A stretch of DNA of 64,000 bases from Xenopus tropicalis. Taxonomy: Eukaryota > Chordata > Amphibia > Anura > Pipidae. The position numbers and the translations under genes were made by a program. Positions 21,020 through 36,000 of this stretch are shown in pieces (positions within the stretch are counted from its first letter, which is position 1; every line of letters begins with the position of its first letter). The stretch covers positions 96,306,904 through 96,370,903 of the forward strand of contig NC_030678.2 in assembly GCF_000004195.4 (NCBI RefSeq), given 5' to 3'. The notes under the pieces were generated by a model. That model made no database searches, was not told the DNA's origin, and worked only from the letters and a program-made list of their open reading frames with translations.

Positions 21020-24000
21020 CTGCAATGACAAACAAACAGTTAACTTCAAATACATTCATTATTCTCATAGCATAGGATAGGAATCTGTTAGCAGAAACCC
21101 ATTATCCAGAAAGCCCTGAATAATAGGAAGGCTATCTCCCTTAGGCTCCATTTTAATAAAATAATTTAACATTTTGAAACATATTTCCTTTTTCTCTGTA
21201 ATCATAAAACAGTAACTTGTACTTGATCCCAACTATGGTATAATGAACGCTTATTGGAGGCAAACAAATTCCATAAATAATTTTTAGTAGACTTTCAAAT
21301 TATAGAAAGGCCCCAGGCCCCGAGGATTCTGAATAACAGTTCAGTAATTGTTTACCTCACCAGAGGTGTGGAGAGCACTCCAGTTTAGGGAAACAATACT
21401 ATTATTTTTATATATATTGTGACACTTGAACCTACAGGGGGATCTGGTTCAGTGTCTTAGGGCCGCTTCCCACAGTCTTTTAGGGTAAACATAGCAGTCA
21501 CAGAGGTTGCTCTCTTAAAGGCAAGTGCCAGCAGTTTATTTTGTTACAAAACTTCAGTAACGAACACAAAATAAGAAACAGGAAAATAAACCCTTGCACC
21601 AGAGCGCTGGCTAAACACAATTGGCAGCCTAACTACAGTTGGGTGGCTTTTCCAACTCCAACTTAATAGAAGCAAACAAAATCAGAAATCATAAGTACCT
21701 TTCCCATGCAGCGCAGCTCCTGCTACCTGTGTAGTGGGGAAGAGAGTCTCCCTCCCCCCACTGGAGTCTTTTTAAAAGGCTCTCAGCTGCAGCAATCACC
21801 TTGCTGCTAAGGTCTGTATTAAAGGGCTGGGTTTGTAATTAATTATTCCATGTTCCAGGGTACCAACTATGCAAAACCCTGGGAGAAACATATCGTCCAT
21901 CTACAACTAACCCAGCCATTTTATTACAATATTTAAACACATTCTTTCAATTTCTCATTGCTTCTTTTTCTGTGTTAAATAGGTAGAAGCTGAAATAATA
22001 TTCCCGTACTTTTTGTACAAACAGAAATCCTCAGCAGAAAAAAGGGTGCCATAATGTACTGTATGTCTTACCTGACTCTCCTGTGATAGTTACATCTATG
22101 GCTTTGCCTGCTGTAAGTTGGCATTTACATCTCTACTAAAGCCTCTATACTAATAAATGTTATTTGGAGTTGTTCTTGGAGAATTTTAAATAGAATTGAT
22201 AATTATGTTCAATAAAATTGATAAGACTATGGCTTAAAAGTTATCCACATGTCCCCATGCGGTCAGATGTCAATATCTCTGGAAACATTTGTGGAAAAAG
22301 CAGAATATTTTTGAGTAATATCTAGTATAGTTTACTTACCATCTGGAACCATGGTAAAACCATTACAGGAGTGCTCTAATTGAGAAACATCAGGTTCAGC
22401 CTCTTCTTTCTTTGGTTTCACTCCTGCTCGAACTTGAGCCTAATAAAATCAAGGTCAGCAATGTTAAAAGGATGATGGTAGACTGAATTATTTGCAATGT
22501 GAACAACTTAATATAGTAATACAAACGATACCATTAAAATCATGGCAAAATCCCTTTAAGAAGATGTCTACAGAACTTTACAGAAATAAATAGTTCTTTC
22601 TAAGGGAAATTTTTCCCCTTTTAGTATATGTAATATATGGAGCAGACAAACTTTTTGTTACTGAAGTCAATTAGAGTTTGGGAACTAATTGATTGCTAGA
22701 TTTGTTTCTTTGTATAGATTAAAATATCTAAGGAATGAGCATTAGATTTCCTTAAATGAGGGGGAAAAAAACATAAAAATGTACCTCTTCACAAACCTTG
22801 CTCCAATTTAACCGCAAATTAAAAGTAAGGAAGAAAGAAGCTTGAAGGAAGACGCAGATCAGCATTCCTGACCAAAGGCCTTGGGACAAAAACATAGATC
22901 GTTATTAACACACAATAGCACATTGTTGAGAATCCACAATTACACATTAGAAACCTCGAACAAATTTAAGGCAAAGTGGTAATAACTTATAACTAGAGAA
23001 TATTGGATTGCCTAACATGTATAGAAAACAAAAGGAAGTATATTTTGGAATTACCTCTGAGATTTCAGGGATTGCAGTAAGCGGATACAAGTATAGCAGC
23101 GGTTCATTTACAGATGATCAGAAGCTTTATATCTTCCTTTTTGCTGGAATGGCTAATCAGGCCTGACCAACTTTACCATATACATTAATTACAAATGTTA
23201 ATTTATTTTTATGTTAATTGTTATTGGAAGCAGTATCTGTCTGTCTTCTGCTATTCCTGCACTTATAAATTCTGACTACATGTGCTATTGAAACAAAGTA
23301 GATTCATTCTCAGGCTACATTTTGATTATAACTATTACTGTTATTAATAATAGTCAGTGGCTCATACCCATCACACCAAGTTTTGCAGCAAACATCAATG
23401 AAATCCCTATGGGAAAACCAAAGAGGTAATACCCGATCGCATTCAAAATTGCTCCAATCTTTTGCTTTCCTGTTCCACGTAGTACTCCACCACAAGTGCA
23501 CTAAAGGAAGAACAGCCGGCAGAATAAAAGTTAATTGGAATATCAAAACACTGGCTTAGTGTTGTAATAAAAATTAAAATATATTACTTACAGCCATGGC
23601 ATCACACAGATGAAATGGACCAAAGATAAGCAAGAGTCGTGAAACCAGTGCAACAATTTCCCTTTAAAGAAAATTTTGTAGAAACAGTTGCTTATTAAAT
23701 ATAAGAATTACCAACCACTACCACAAAAAGCAAGAATGGATCAGGACGTTTATGTATATATGGATGTGTGTACTGTATGTATTACATGTATGTATACAGC
23801 CATTCTTGGTAACTTTTTTTTATTAAAAGCCAATTTTTTATGGAGTCTGTCTAACTTATATTGAATTTCTAGGGTACTTTTATAGTACTTTAGTACTATA
23901 TTCTGTAGTTTAACAAAACACCTATTGCCAATTAATGCATTCAGAATGCAGTAGTTTTTCAATCATTCCTTTGCTGTTTACCCAACAATCAAAATTTGTG

Positions 24001-27000
24001 TATATTCTTGCATATAAATAATCCAGAATAGCAAAGAACCCATTTTGTAGCTTTCTGACATTAAAGCTGTGCCATTTTGCCTGGGTTTGAGCAAATAGCT
24101 AAAGTCCTACCTGTGGTCTGTGCCTAAAATTGATTGTAGCCTGCTTTAGGCCACTCAATTCTAAAGGGGCAGTAGGCTAGTTGCATAGGTGTCTCTGTTC
24201 CCATCCCGGACAGGGTCCTGTAAGGGTTGGTGTGCGCCTCCTGATGCTGCTCTTTGCAGGGAGTGCAGGATTTTTGATCTGGCACTCCTTGCAAAGAGCA
24301 GCACACCCCTAGGAGCAAGTTCTCTTAGAATGAGCTATAAGTGCTATGTTCTTGCTCTTGTGCCCAGTGGCTTAAGGCCCCTAGGCTATACACTGGTTAT
24401 AGCTAATTACAGATTTATTTACTTGTTAGTTATCATGGATTTAATATGTTTTTGCTATCCACAGAAAACTGTAATACTGTTTTTACGAATAATTATTAAA
24501 AACAGACAGTTGTATGTAAATACACACAGTTTTAATATGGATGCAGACAAATGCACACATATATGTTTACTAACCTGTCAGGTGTGAATATATATGCAAC
24601 TACATCTTTGAGTACAACCAGAAGCGAGCTAGTCAGCACCGAAAAAAAAACTTGAACAAAAGAAAGAATAAAATTAAGAAACAGCTATATACTACATTGT
24701 AAAACAAAGGAAAAATCATGAACTATACCACTGACATATTTCCCAAATCCACTTAGTAGAAAGCATGCTATATACAATAACTAAGCCAGGGCTTTCAAAC
24801 ACAACAGAATATCAATCTAGGAGTACTAAAGGGACTTTTGGGAAGTTTTGGGGATGACCAGTGACTAGGGCATACATAAAAAACACTTTTTTTAACAAAC
24901 AATGAGACAAGTGAACAACCGTAAACAATATTATACAAAAGCTACAATACAACTAGCAGCAACAATATTATTTAGTTTCTCCTTTGTTCAGGTATGTTAC
25001 TGCAAGTTTTGTTTCAAAAGCTTTGTGCATGATCTCTCTATGTTTCTACCCCATTTCTTTTTTTTTTTACTTTCTGTAATCCCTGCCCTTGATACCAATG
25101 ATTAAATATCATAAGATAAAAATAGCTGAGGGGGCATTTTTGGAGGTAGAAACTGCATAAATACATACATTAGAATGACTGATTTTCAGTTGATATTTCC
25201 CTTCTAAGAATATCAGATGGCTTAAATATGCAAACTGAACTCCTATTTAAGTGGTCTGGTATGCTTACCCGTGCACAAAATGGCTATGTTGCATGAAGCT
25301 TTGGCTTTTTCGGTATCTCCAGCCCCAAGAGCATTTCCTACTCTGACACTGGCAGCCACACTAAAACCAAGAGGTATCTATGGGTAAAAGACAAAAGCAT
25401 GAGTAGGGACTCATTCAGTCTGGCCATCTAAAATAAGCCAATTTAGGTAAAATGGAAGCAGGATTTTGGTGATATGAAGTCTATGTACCAGCAAAAATCA
25501 TACTATTTCTAAACAAAAAAATATAGTGTTTAAATTAAGCTAGGATGAAATGGCAACTTTACTGACCTGTGCCAGTTGATGTTTTTCAGTACATTTACAT
25601 GTCTTTCAATGTATGGCTAGCTTAATACAGATTCAAAGCTCTAAGGGAAATAGAATACCTTGTTCACCCTACATCTTACCAAGAATTTGTGTGGTTATTT
25701 CAAGTTTTCTAAATAATGTACCATACTTCTAACAATATTTCTATGGCAACCCAATGCACACTTGTGCCCATCAATATCAGTTAAACACTTACGATGTAAG
25801 CGATTGTTGCCAATTCCAGCATGATGGCCTGAGCACCAAGCTCTGTCACACTGATAAGACCTAAGAAAAATATTTTTAGTACAGAGTTTTACATTCAAAA
25901 GTGCTTTGCAAAATATGCATCAGCTGTAGTATCTTCCTCATTATATTATATTTGTTTATCCTAATTGTACATTTCTTTATTCACTAATTATTTGTTTATA
26001 TACAAAAAGCAAACTACCATTATTTATACCCTATTTCAGGTGTGCAAGACTGCTTTAGCTATTATACAATACCACAGACCATTTCCTAATACCCCATTAT
26101 GGAAAAATGATAATCTGGCACACCTTAGAAATCCAGATCTGTAAAAGTAATAGCAGAAACATGGGCAATTCAAAATATTCAATGGTTTTAATATAAGACC
26201 AAAACCTGGCTACATTATTTTCACTTTGGAAATGCAGTCGTTACTCAAGGGCCCTCCCCCACTGTTTCAATCTCTATATCACCAATAAAAAAACCATACT
26301 TGAACTATTTAGCAAATATATGCTGAGGCTCTGGGTCTGGTGCATCTAGACCACATCTGTAATCTGATGAGTTTCTACCCACATCCTAGTGCCCTATCAT
26401 CTTTGTAATGTATACAGGTAAATTAAGCTTGTTTAGATGATAGTGATAGGACTGGTATAGAAAAAAACAGGCAAGAATAAACCTGGAGGGTTCAGAATAG
26501 GGAAGCGGCTGCAAACAGGCAGGGGGTTGCAGGGAGCTGTTGGAGTTTGAGTGATCACTGGCAACGTTTGGCCATAATTGGGGAGTGTGTGGGGTAGATC
26601 AGGGGTGTTATCATACATGCAAGAGGCTTTTTTTTCTATTGGGGCCCCATTTAACTTTTTGTCATGGCCCACCACCCAAAGGGCCCAGGTGACCAGTGGG
26701 TCAATAAATGGGGCCCACTGGAGTGAGGACCCTGATACCTTTATAGTATGGGCACCTATGATTAGTGATGACACCCTGGGAATGGGTGTGTAGACTACAA
26801 GATGGTATTACTTGTCCCATCAATCTAAATCCTTAAGAACTGCTTTGAATATGAATCTTAAGAGTTGGCACCGGTAAAGGAGTAAAGAGATATTTAAATT
26901 TTCAATTAGTTATGTTTGATCGGAAATTTTGTAAAACTACCATATTTAGGAAAATGGGGAACAAGAAAAGGTTCTAGGTTGAGTAGTCACTTTCATATCC

Positions 27001-30000
27001 TAATGTCTAGAGATTCTTAAACTGAAGTGGTAATTAATAGAGTGTAAAGTAAAGGAGCAAAGGAAACAGTGATTTTGCAGTCTTGCACTGCTAAAGATTA
27101 GAAAGGAAAACCTTGTAGTTATCTGCATTGAACTGCATATTGTGCTAGCAGGAATGGCATGCTACCCAATTGTTTGCGCACTGAAAAGCTTATGATTGGG
27201 AAGTTTTGGTCATAGGCCCAGCAAATCATTTTTTCTCATTTATCTAATGTTGAGCCTTCCTCTCTGAATAAACCCCACCAAACATTGTACATGTAAACCT
27301 AAATTCTGCTTAACAGACATAAATAAATCAGTTAAAATGCATGCACTGCTCTGTACCAAGAGATAAAATCAGGACAGTAAGGGCTGCATTTAATACAATA
27401 TCACCACAGTTCTGTAGCCAAATGTATCCTGTTTCTACATTACTAAGTTCAAATTAGTCTATTTTAACCAACCTGCAAGGAATCCTCCAATTTCAAAACT
27501 CCACCATTCTATGCACACCATGAGCATGCTGGGAATAGCAAGGCGAATATAGGAACCCCATTCCTGTAGACAATCCCAGGACCAACCTATGTAAGTGCAA
27601 ATTTCATAACTGTATATTAAATGTTTAATATGTAAAATGTACAACTTTCTATTTCATATTTTATAGGGAAGTTAGTTTCATACCTGACCATGTTTCTACA
27701 TACAGCTTTTTGAAACGTATGTAGAGAAAAAGAAATAAGCACATTGCAAACTGAGAAAGCGTATTTGCCCAAGCTGAACCTCTGAAAGAAAAACAAGGAT
27801 AAAAATTATTTTTTTAAAAGCATAAGTAGGCTGTAAAAATAATTCTATCATATAATGATTTTGAATAACCTCAAAACTTTTTTCAGTAATAACTCATTTA
27901 TGAGTATGATGGCAGTGATAATAATAAGCAATAAAGGCATAATCTATTGTTTTTTGAAGTTTGCTTACTGCCTTCCTAAATTGTAATATTTCTGCAGATC
28001 TCTGTTTACATTGGGCACCATATGATTCAACTGGTGTCAGCTTGTTAAACTCTACAGAATATAATTTGAGACTGGCATGCATGATCCGAGAACTGTGTAC
28101 CATGTGGTGATTAGTCAGAGGACAATTACTGCACAGGGGCATGGCGCATTGATATATTTTGCTGATATATAATAGGTGCCATTACTTACGCTACTCCCAG
28201 ATTTAGGCCATAGAGGAAGATTGCATTGACTGCTGCATTAATGAGGTTTACTGAGACACCTGTAATCACCTGAGGCCATATTATCCCCTAAAAAACAAGG
28301 AAAGATATATTGTACACGAAAGGCAAGAGAACGTTCTGATGGATAAAATGTACAGTTTAGCAATAAATAGCCTTTTACCTCATTGCAAATATTTATCTGC
28401 AGACTTTAGTTACTAATAATTTTCCAGAGAAGCAAAGTCTCAAATTGCATGCTCTTTTCTATTCAGCTTTCAAGGATTTTTACCTAGGCTCAGAGAGGAA
28501 ATGCTCGTGTCACAGTGACAGTTAATCTATAGCTATTAATCATGAGGGCTATACTTTATGCAATGAATGAATGTATTGAGAACCTACCTGGTTTTGTAAA
28601 TATCTTGTCTGCAGCTGATAGAGGAAAACCACCTAAAAAAGACAATGACTTGGGAGGTGACATAATATATTTTCCCTGGTATTTACAATTGTAGTAGGTT
28701 TGTGTGACTCTTATGGTGTGTAACACCATTAAATTGTCACTTGTTCCTTTTAGCTTTGTGTAAAACTAAAGTTACACAGAAGACGTTGTTTTTGAACAAG
28801 TTACTAGATTAAAAACCTTAAAGGACAAGGAAAGGCTAAGTCACTTGGGGGTGCCAAAATGTTAGGCACCCCCAAGTGATTTAAATCACTTACCTCGTAC
28901 CCCGGGCTGGTGCCCCTGTTAGGAGAAAACAGCACCAGCCCGGGGTACCTGTAGCGCAGCGCTTCCTCCTTCGCTTTTGGAAGGACTAAGGACAGGCGCA
29001 TGCGCAGTAGAGTGAAAAGCCGACATCTCTGTTAAAGTTCAGCTTTTCACTCTACTGCACATGTGCGCGACTTCAAGGAAGACTGGCTTAATAGCACAGG
29101 TATAGCCTTAACATTCAGCAACTTGCAAACAATTTGTTTTAATCTTGTTAAATATCGTTTGTGCAAACTACTGAAACATGGCATCTGAGAGGTAAGATTT
29201 GCGAAATAAATGTGGAAATGTGGGTAAAATGTTTCTATATTATTTGGCTTATATTACCTTAGAGAAAAAGTTCTGTCATACACACAAAACTTTTGTGCCA
29301 CAATAATGACTTTTAACACTTGAGAATTTGGATGCATAACAACAAATTCAAAAGAATTACTGTATATCTGCTGAGAAGTTGTCATACTTTTTACAATTTA
29401 GTAAAGAACTTTAAGAATTACGTACATAGTGAATATCCCCCCATGTGTTTAAGGAGGTTTTTACTATATTTAATGTACATTGTTGTTGTGGAATATATTG
29501 ACTGATCAAAATCCATGATGCATCAGTCTATGTATCACAGGAATGTAGTTGGTGGTGCGCATATTCTCAGACATCCTCTTACAATATAACTTTATTAATT
29601 AATTCAACATACAACTATTATGAAATCAGACAAAAAAATTTTGTCTCAAAAATGAGAAAGACTGAAGAGTTCATTTTTAAACATTAGCGCAAAACAGTGC
29701 AGTTGCCAATAGCTACCAATGAGGTCTTTGTCAACTTGTAGTAGACAATTTAAAACTAATTGCAGATTGGCTGCTTTTTCAGTAACTGCATTTGAGCAAT
29801 ACAGCACCTGTGTTCATAAATCAGTCCCTTTACTATGACTTAAAAATTTTATTGCTTGACAACCAGACTGCCTAATGTGTATTAGACCTAATTCTGTAAG
29901 ACCATGAGGCTAAATGCCAAGTGACCTTTATAGCTTCCTTGTAACTGCATGGTGCTTTAAAGTAAAATCATTACAGAAAGATGACACAGCAAAGTATGGA

Positions 30001-33000
30001 GTTTTTTTCCTGCTAATATTTTAGTAAAACATTAATTATGTTTGTTGCATAAGGCAATTTACTCTTCACTTTAATTGTTTTAAATGCATTTTGCCTAATA
30101 AAGGTATGAAATCCATTATCAGGAAAACTGTTATCCAGAAAGCTCAGAATTAAGAAATACTCCGTTTTAATCAAATCATTAAATTTTTTATAAAATCATT
30201 ACCTTTTTCTCTGTAATAATAAAAGAGTACCTTGTACTTGATCCCAACTAAGATGCATAAAGTCTTCATTAGAGGCAAAACAAGTGTATTAGGTTTAGTT
30301 AATGTTTAAATTATTTTTAGTACACTTAATTTATGGAGATCCAAATTATGTAAAGATACTTTGTCCAGGAACTCCCAGGACCTGAGCATTCTGGATAACA
30401 GGTTCCATGCCTGTAAATGTAATATAATTTCCTAGGTCACCACTACCGTTAGGAGAAGTACTCAGGCAGTGATATATTGAATCCCTATTATCTGCACTGG
30501 TTTATAACTGCAGTTTTAATTCTAACAATCAGTAATATTGAGCCATGGATGTCTCAAGAAGTACATTTTAAACCACCAATATCTATCCAAGACGCTGCAC
30601 AACCTTACCAAGGACAGAATCATTTAAAAAAAAAAAAAAAAAACATTTTGCCATTGAAAGTGGTACAAATACAGTCTAATAGACTCAGCAGGGAGCTATT
30701 TTAAGTTTCACTGACGGTAAAAATAAATTATGTAGTATGGTTTTGCTGCAAAACTTCAGCAGCTAAATGTAACTTTAGATGCTGTATAAAGCAGAACAAT
30801 AATACTAGATATGTTCCTATACCAGGCCATGCCATCTAACATATGGTGGAACAGCTTCAGCCATTTTCAATATTTAAAATGCATTTTAGAAGGCTAACGT
30901 TGACTTTACACTTTACACCTTTTTGGTCATTTATACACATGACAACCCCAACACAACACTGTAACTACAATGAAGTAAGACATGACACCATTGGGAAAAC
31001 ACTAAGGTAGGACATCAGGTATCCTTAACAAAACTGGCTGAAGAATCGGTACTAGTATTAGGGTAGGCTAAAACTTTAAACTTACAGGTAGTGCTGGCAT
31101 GAAAATCGTGACATACATTTGTGTGAACCTGAAAAAGAATAAAGAGTTTTTTTCACAATATGTTAAACTCCAAAAATCAGCTTTCACTTGAACAATTTCA
31201 CAACTGTGATCAACTTACATCTGGGCCTCCTAATTTAGCCCCCAAGAAATTCTCCACTAAAGATACCAGTTTTTTATAAGAAAAATCCCCAAGGAGGGCT
31301 CTACCATTTCTGGGAGATGCTTCAGTCTAAAAAAAGACATAGCACCTGAGAGGTTTGATGATGGGCCTAACTGTCATGATGTCACTTTTGCCTATTTATT
31401 AAAATGGCCCTGATTCAAATTGCATAGAAAATAAAAATTATCAAACAGTGGTCAATTAGCTGGGCGGAGCAGGTTTGTATCCTGTAAATAACTTTTTCCT
31501 AAATCATTTCAATGCAACTAGATATGCATTTTATAGTAGAGGACAACCATGAAATCTAGTATCACCCTGTTATATACAATCACTTTTTAATAGTTTAGTT
31601 TAAAGATTTGCACACATCTCCCAACATACAGTTTACAAGGAAAAGGGGATCTGAAAGTTAAAATATGTTTTTGTTTCTTTACTACATCAATATTTATATA
31701 TAAATTAAATGTATTTCAATCAAAATAAATTTGCAATTTAGCATCTGTGTATATTTATCATTATCATTTATACTTGGGGTTTTTATATTGGGGTGCTGTC
31801 TTGACACCTGGAGGTAGTATGAGCCAGCAGTGAATAATAACATTCTTCCTTCAGTAAAATACATGACCTATACCTGTAACCTGGTCATTCGGTGAAGTAA
31901 CTTGCAGGGTAATCAATGTATAGAGGGGTAGTTGTTACAAAAAAATTAGAAAAGAAGGCGTTTGGTGCTTGTGTTTTTTTGAAAGACTCACATAAGACAT
32001 TTCATAACAATCTAGTCAACAATTGCATCTTTGCCCATAGTTTACAGATCACTACTCTAGACAATGCAAAATCACTTCAACTGTACTTTGCGGTGAAGTA
32101 AATCCTGTGTCATGGCTAATATATGGTATCATATGCAGTTAACCTTGCAACATCTGGGTTCTGTTTGCATAGCAGCAAAATCTGTTCAGTATTAATAAAG
32201 ATGGCCCAGCAGGGGAAGCAAAACAGCAGCACGATTAAAATAGCTCGCTGAAGAATTGTCCCAACACGCTTCAGATTTCTGCCACCAAAAGTCTGAGAAA
32301 ATCATGAAAAAAACAACATAATGAATAATATGGATTTGCAAAAGGAGATGTACAATGAGATTTCATACTGCCATTAATTTAGCAATTACAATGGATCAGA
32401 TATAACCACTGTGCTACATACAATACAGGTATGGGATCCTTTATCCGGAAACCTGTTATCCAGAAAGTTCTGAATTACCGAAAGGCCGTCTCCCATAGAC
32501 TCCATTATAAGCAAATGATTCTAATTTTTTAAAATGGTTTCCTTTTTCTCTGTAATAAGAAAACACTACCTTGTACTTGAGCCCAACTAAGATATAATTA
32601 ATCCTTATTGGAGGCAAAACAATCCTATTGGGTTTATTTAATGTTTAATTGATCTTTAAACAGACTTAAGGTATGGAAATCCATTACAGAAAGATGCCTT
32701 ATTCGGAAAATCCCAGGTCCCAAGAATTCTGGATAACAGGTCTCATACCTGAACAATGTTTCAAAACTACATGTGGAACTTTTCCAAACTGTCCAAAGTG
32801 CTCATTTATTTTAGATGCCCAACTGCACAAGTACAGTAGCCTAGAGCAACCAACCAGCAATATTTTTAGTGACTGTACTATCAGGTAGAAAATTAAAGGA
32901 AAGATCTGATAAGTTGCGTTACTGGTGCAATTTAGCACCTATCATTGTATACCAGCCCCTTAAGTCCTTTTAAGAAACGTATTCCCTGTTGCAATCTAAT

Positions 33001-36000
33001 TTTAATAAACTGCTACGGTTTCTTTTTTATCAAACCATATAGTCCTAGGGAATTCCCAATTTTTTACTAATCCTGGTGCTGCTTCTCCCCTCAACCTACT
33101 TGTACTGATAGCAGTAACCAAAAAAAAAAATATATAACACTTGTGGGAAGGAACACATAATTTATTAGAGCTCCTTTCCCCTTACCCCAAGTCATATATG
33201 ACTTACAAGCATAGACAGTTATATGCTTGTGAGTTGATGCCTTCATACATTCCTTCATTCACATGGCAAACATTTCTGACCATATACACCAGGGAACCCC
33301 AACCTTTTTTTACTCATGAGCCACACAAAAATGTAAAAAGGGTTGGTCAGCCACACAAGCATGAAAAGTTCTTTGGGGATGCCACATAAGGTCTGTGATA
33401 GGCTATTTGGTAGCCCCATGTGTAAAACAGGCTTATCCAATCACTGGGCCTACACAGACCTGTAGGGAGGTCTGCGTATGGTCAAGCCCCCACCCATCTG
33501 GATTTTCTAACCTGCCCAATAGACTGCACAGATATTGGATGGGCAGGCTATCGAGAGGGATCCCTTTACAGTAACCTATTAGCTGTCAAATCTGTCTGGA
33601 GGGGAACAGTTGCTACATTTTTTTGGGCCCATGGTTGACCACCTTAACAGTCACCAGGATACCAGGATGATACCAGGAATTTGTCTTTAATTTTATTTTT
33701 CTCCTATTTATTTAACCAACTAGAATTTCTTTTTTTGCTTCAGTCTCCTCATGGCTTGCAATAGCTTCCTTTTATGATATTTTTTATTGGCACCCAGGTT
33801 AGTGGTTAACTAGCCAGCTATAAGATAAATGTTGTGCAACACTGCTATAAGAGTGTTAATGACTGATCTAGCAGTTACAGTTAAGCTTATGCAATACGTA
33901 CTATTTCTCTTCTGGCATATTTCAGCCAGCACATGAAAATCTGATACCCACTCCTTTTAATTACATTAATGAGAGAATAAATGTTAAGGAGGGTACATCA
34001 AAACTATTTAACAAAGCTTTAAATCAGCATGGATGCAAAGGCACAATCCTTTTCCCTAAAAAAATCCCCCTGATAATTGATCTCAGAACTTTTGGAGTTT
34101 CTCATTCTTTATTAATGTGACTATTTTACCTGCTTTTGTAAACTATATCTTGATATCAATGGTATGTATATCTTTATACTGGAATTGACTGGCTACAATC
34201 TTTTTTATTTTATCCTTATCTCCCACATTCCTCACTATGGTGTGTTACTACTTGAACAAAGCTATAAATTGAACTCTCCATATTTCATTCACTTAGAACA
34301 CTACTAAGGGGCTGATTTACTTACCCACGAACGGGTCGAATGGAGTCCGATTGCGTTTTTTTCGTAATGATCGGTATTTTGCGATTTTTTCGTATGTTTT
34401 GCGATTTTTTCGGATTCTTTACGAATTTTTCGTTACCAATACGATTTTTGCGTAAAAACGCGAGTTTTCGTATCCATTACGAAAGTTGCGTAAAAAGTTG
34501 CGCATTTTTCGTAGCGTTAAAACTTACGCGAAAAGTTGCGCATTTTTCGTAGCGTTAAGTTTTAACGCTACGAAAAATGCGCAACTTTTTACGCAACTTT
34601 CGTAATGGATACGAAAAACTCGCGTTTTTACGCAAAAATCGTATTGGTAACGAAAAATTCGTAAAGAATCCGAAAAAATCGCAAAACATACGAAAAAGTC
34701 GCAAAATGTTCGTTTTCAAGTCGGAACTTTTCCAATTCGGGTCGGATTCGTGGGTTAGTAAATCAGCCCCTAAGAGTAATATCACGTTGAGAGAAGCAAA
34801 ACTAAAATAATTAATCGCTGATGAATACAGCTTGCATTTCTGTGTAAACCTGTTTATTATTCTGTGTTGAAAATAAATATATTCCTTTTGTGATTGCTCT
34901 GGTGTGTGGCATTGGTATCATGGCTGGTACTCTATTAAAAATTTGCTGAATTATATATCTAGATGATATAATTGCTGGTTCAGAAAGAGACATTCTAAAG
35001 CAGTGCTGTCCAACTGGCGGCCCGCGACACCCCTCTGTGTGGCCCCCCACCTGTCTGGCTGCTTTGATGGCTTACTCTTGTGTAAGCTTTAAATGGTATC
35101 AGTACTGAGATTAACTGCCCCCCCTGCATGGTTCTCACCTCAGATTCAGGCTGTAATCAGGCTGTATTGTTTAAATATGTAATCCCCTGTGTTGTTCACA
35201 CCTTTTAATCTCTGCATTGTTCACCCCCTGCATTGTTCACACCTCAGGCTCAGGCTGTAATCACCCCCATTGTTCCCCTGTTCACACCTCAGGAGCAGTA
35301 GAAACCCACAAATAATCCCTGCACTCTACAAAAAGAACATATACTGAGGTGGTACTGCAATTAAAACGTTTTTTAATATATAGTTATTGTGCAGACTGTA
35401 GGAGCAGTGCCAGCATTGTGTCACTGTAGGCTGCCTGTGTGTGTCATACACACACAGGCAGGGTAGGGCAAGCAGAGTATGGCACACACAGGCAGAGTAT
35501 GGCACACACAGGCCAAGTATGGCACAAACCAGCCAAGAATGGCACACACAGTGAAAGTATGGCACACAGGCAGGGTAGGGCAGGCAGAGTATGGCACACA
35601 CAGGCAGGTTAGAGAAGGCAGAGTATGGCACACACAGGCAGGGTAGGGAAGGCAGAGTATGGCACACACAGGCAGGGTAGGGAAGACAGAGTATGGCACA
35701 CACAGGCAGGGTAGAGCAGGCAGAGTATGGCACACACAGGCAGGGTAGGGCAGGCAGAGTATGGCAGGTTTTTGCTGTACTACAACCATTAATATGGGTA
35801 TGGTCATGTGATAACATGGGTGTGGTTTCAAGTGGGTGCGGTTTCAAAAAGGGGAGTGGTCAAAACTGGCTTCCATTATCGGCCCTCCACCACGTAGGTC
35901 GGAAAAATTCCGGCCCTCGGTACAACAGAAGTTGGACAGCACTGTTCTAAAGGGTTAGTTACCCCTAGAAATGCAAATGCTGCCTGAAGCAAAGATTACT

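Noticed and set aside
34340..34810. Near-identical Arg/Lys/Phe-rich frames at 34340-34810 and 61404-61924
   Set aside because: They are the two arms of palindromic MITEs read on opposite strands, not a gene family.
35444..35766. Direct repeats with short variable parts, superficially CRISPR-like
   Set aside because: The genome is vertebrate. Units are imperfect, the variable parts are derivatives of each other rather than unique spacers, and the array lies inside a hAT MITE.
35326..35847. Minus-strand cysteine-rich repeats ([13 protein letters not shown]) that look like a secreted Cys-rich protein
   Set aside because: Produced by the minisatellite inside the hAT MITE. Open in more than one frame, with no signal peptide or splice logic.
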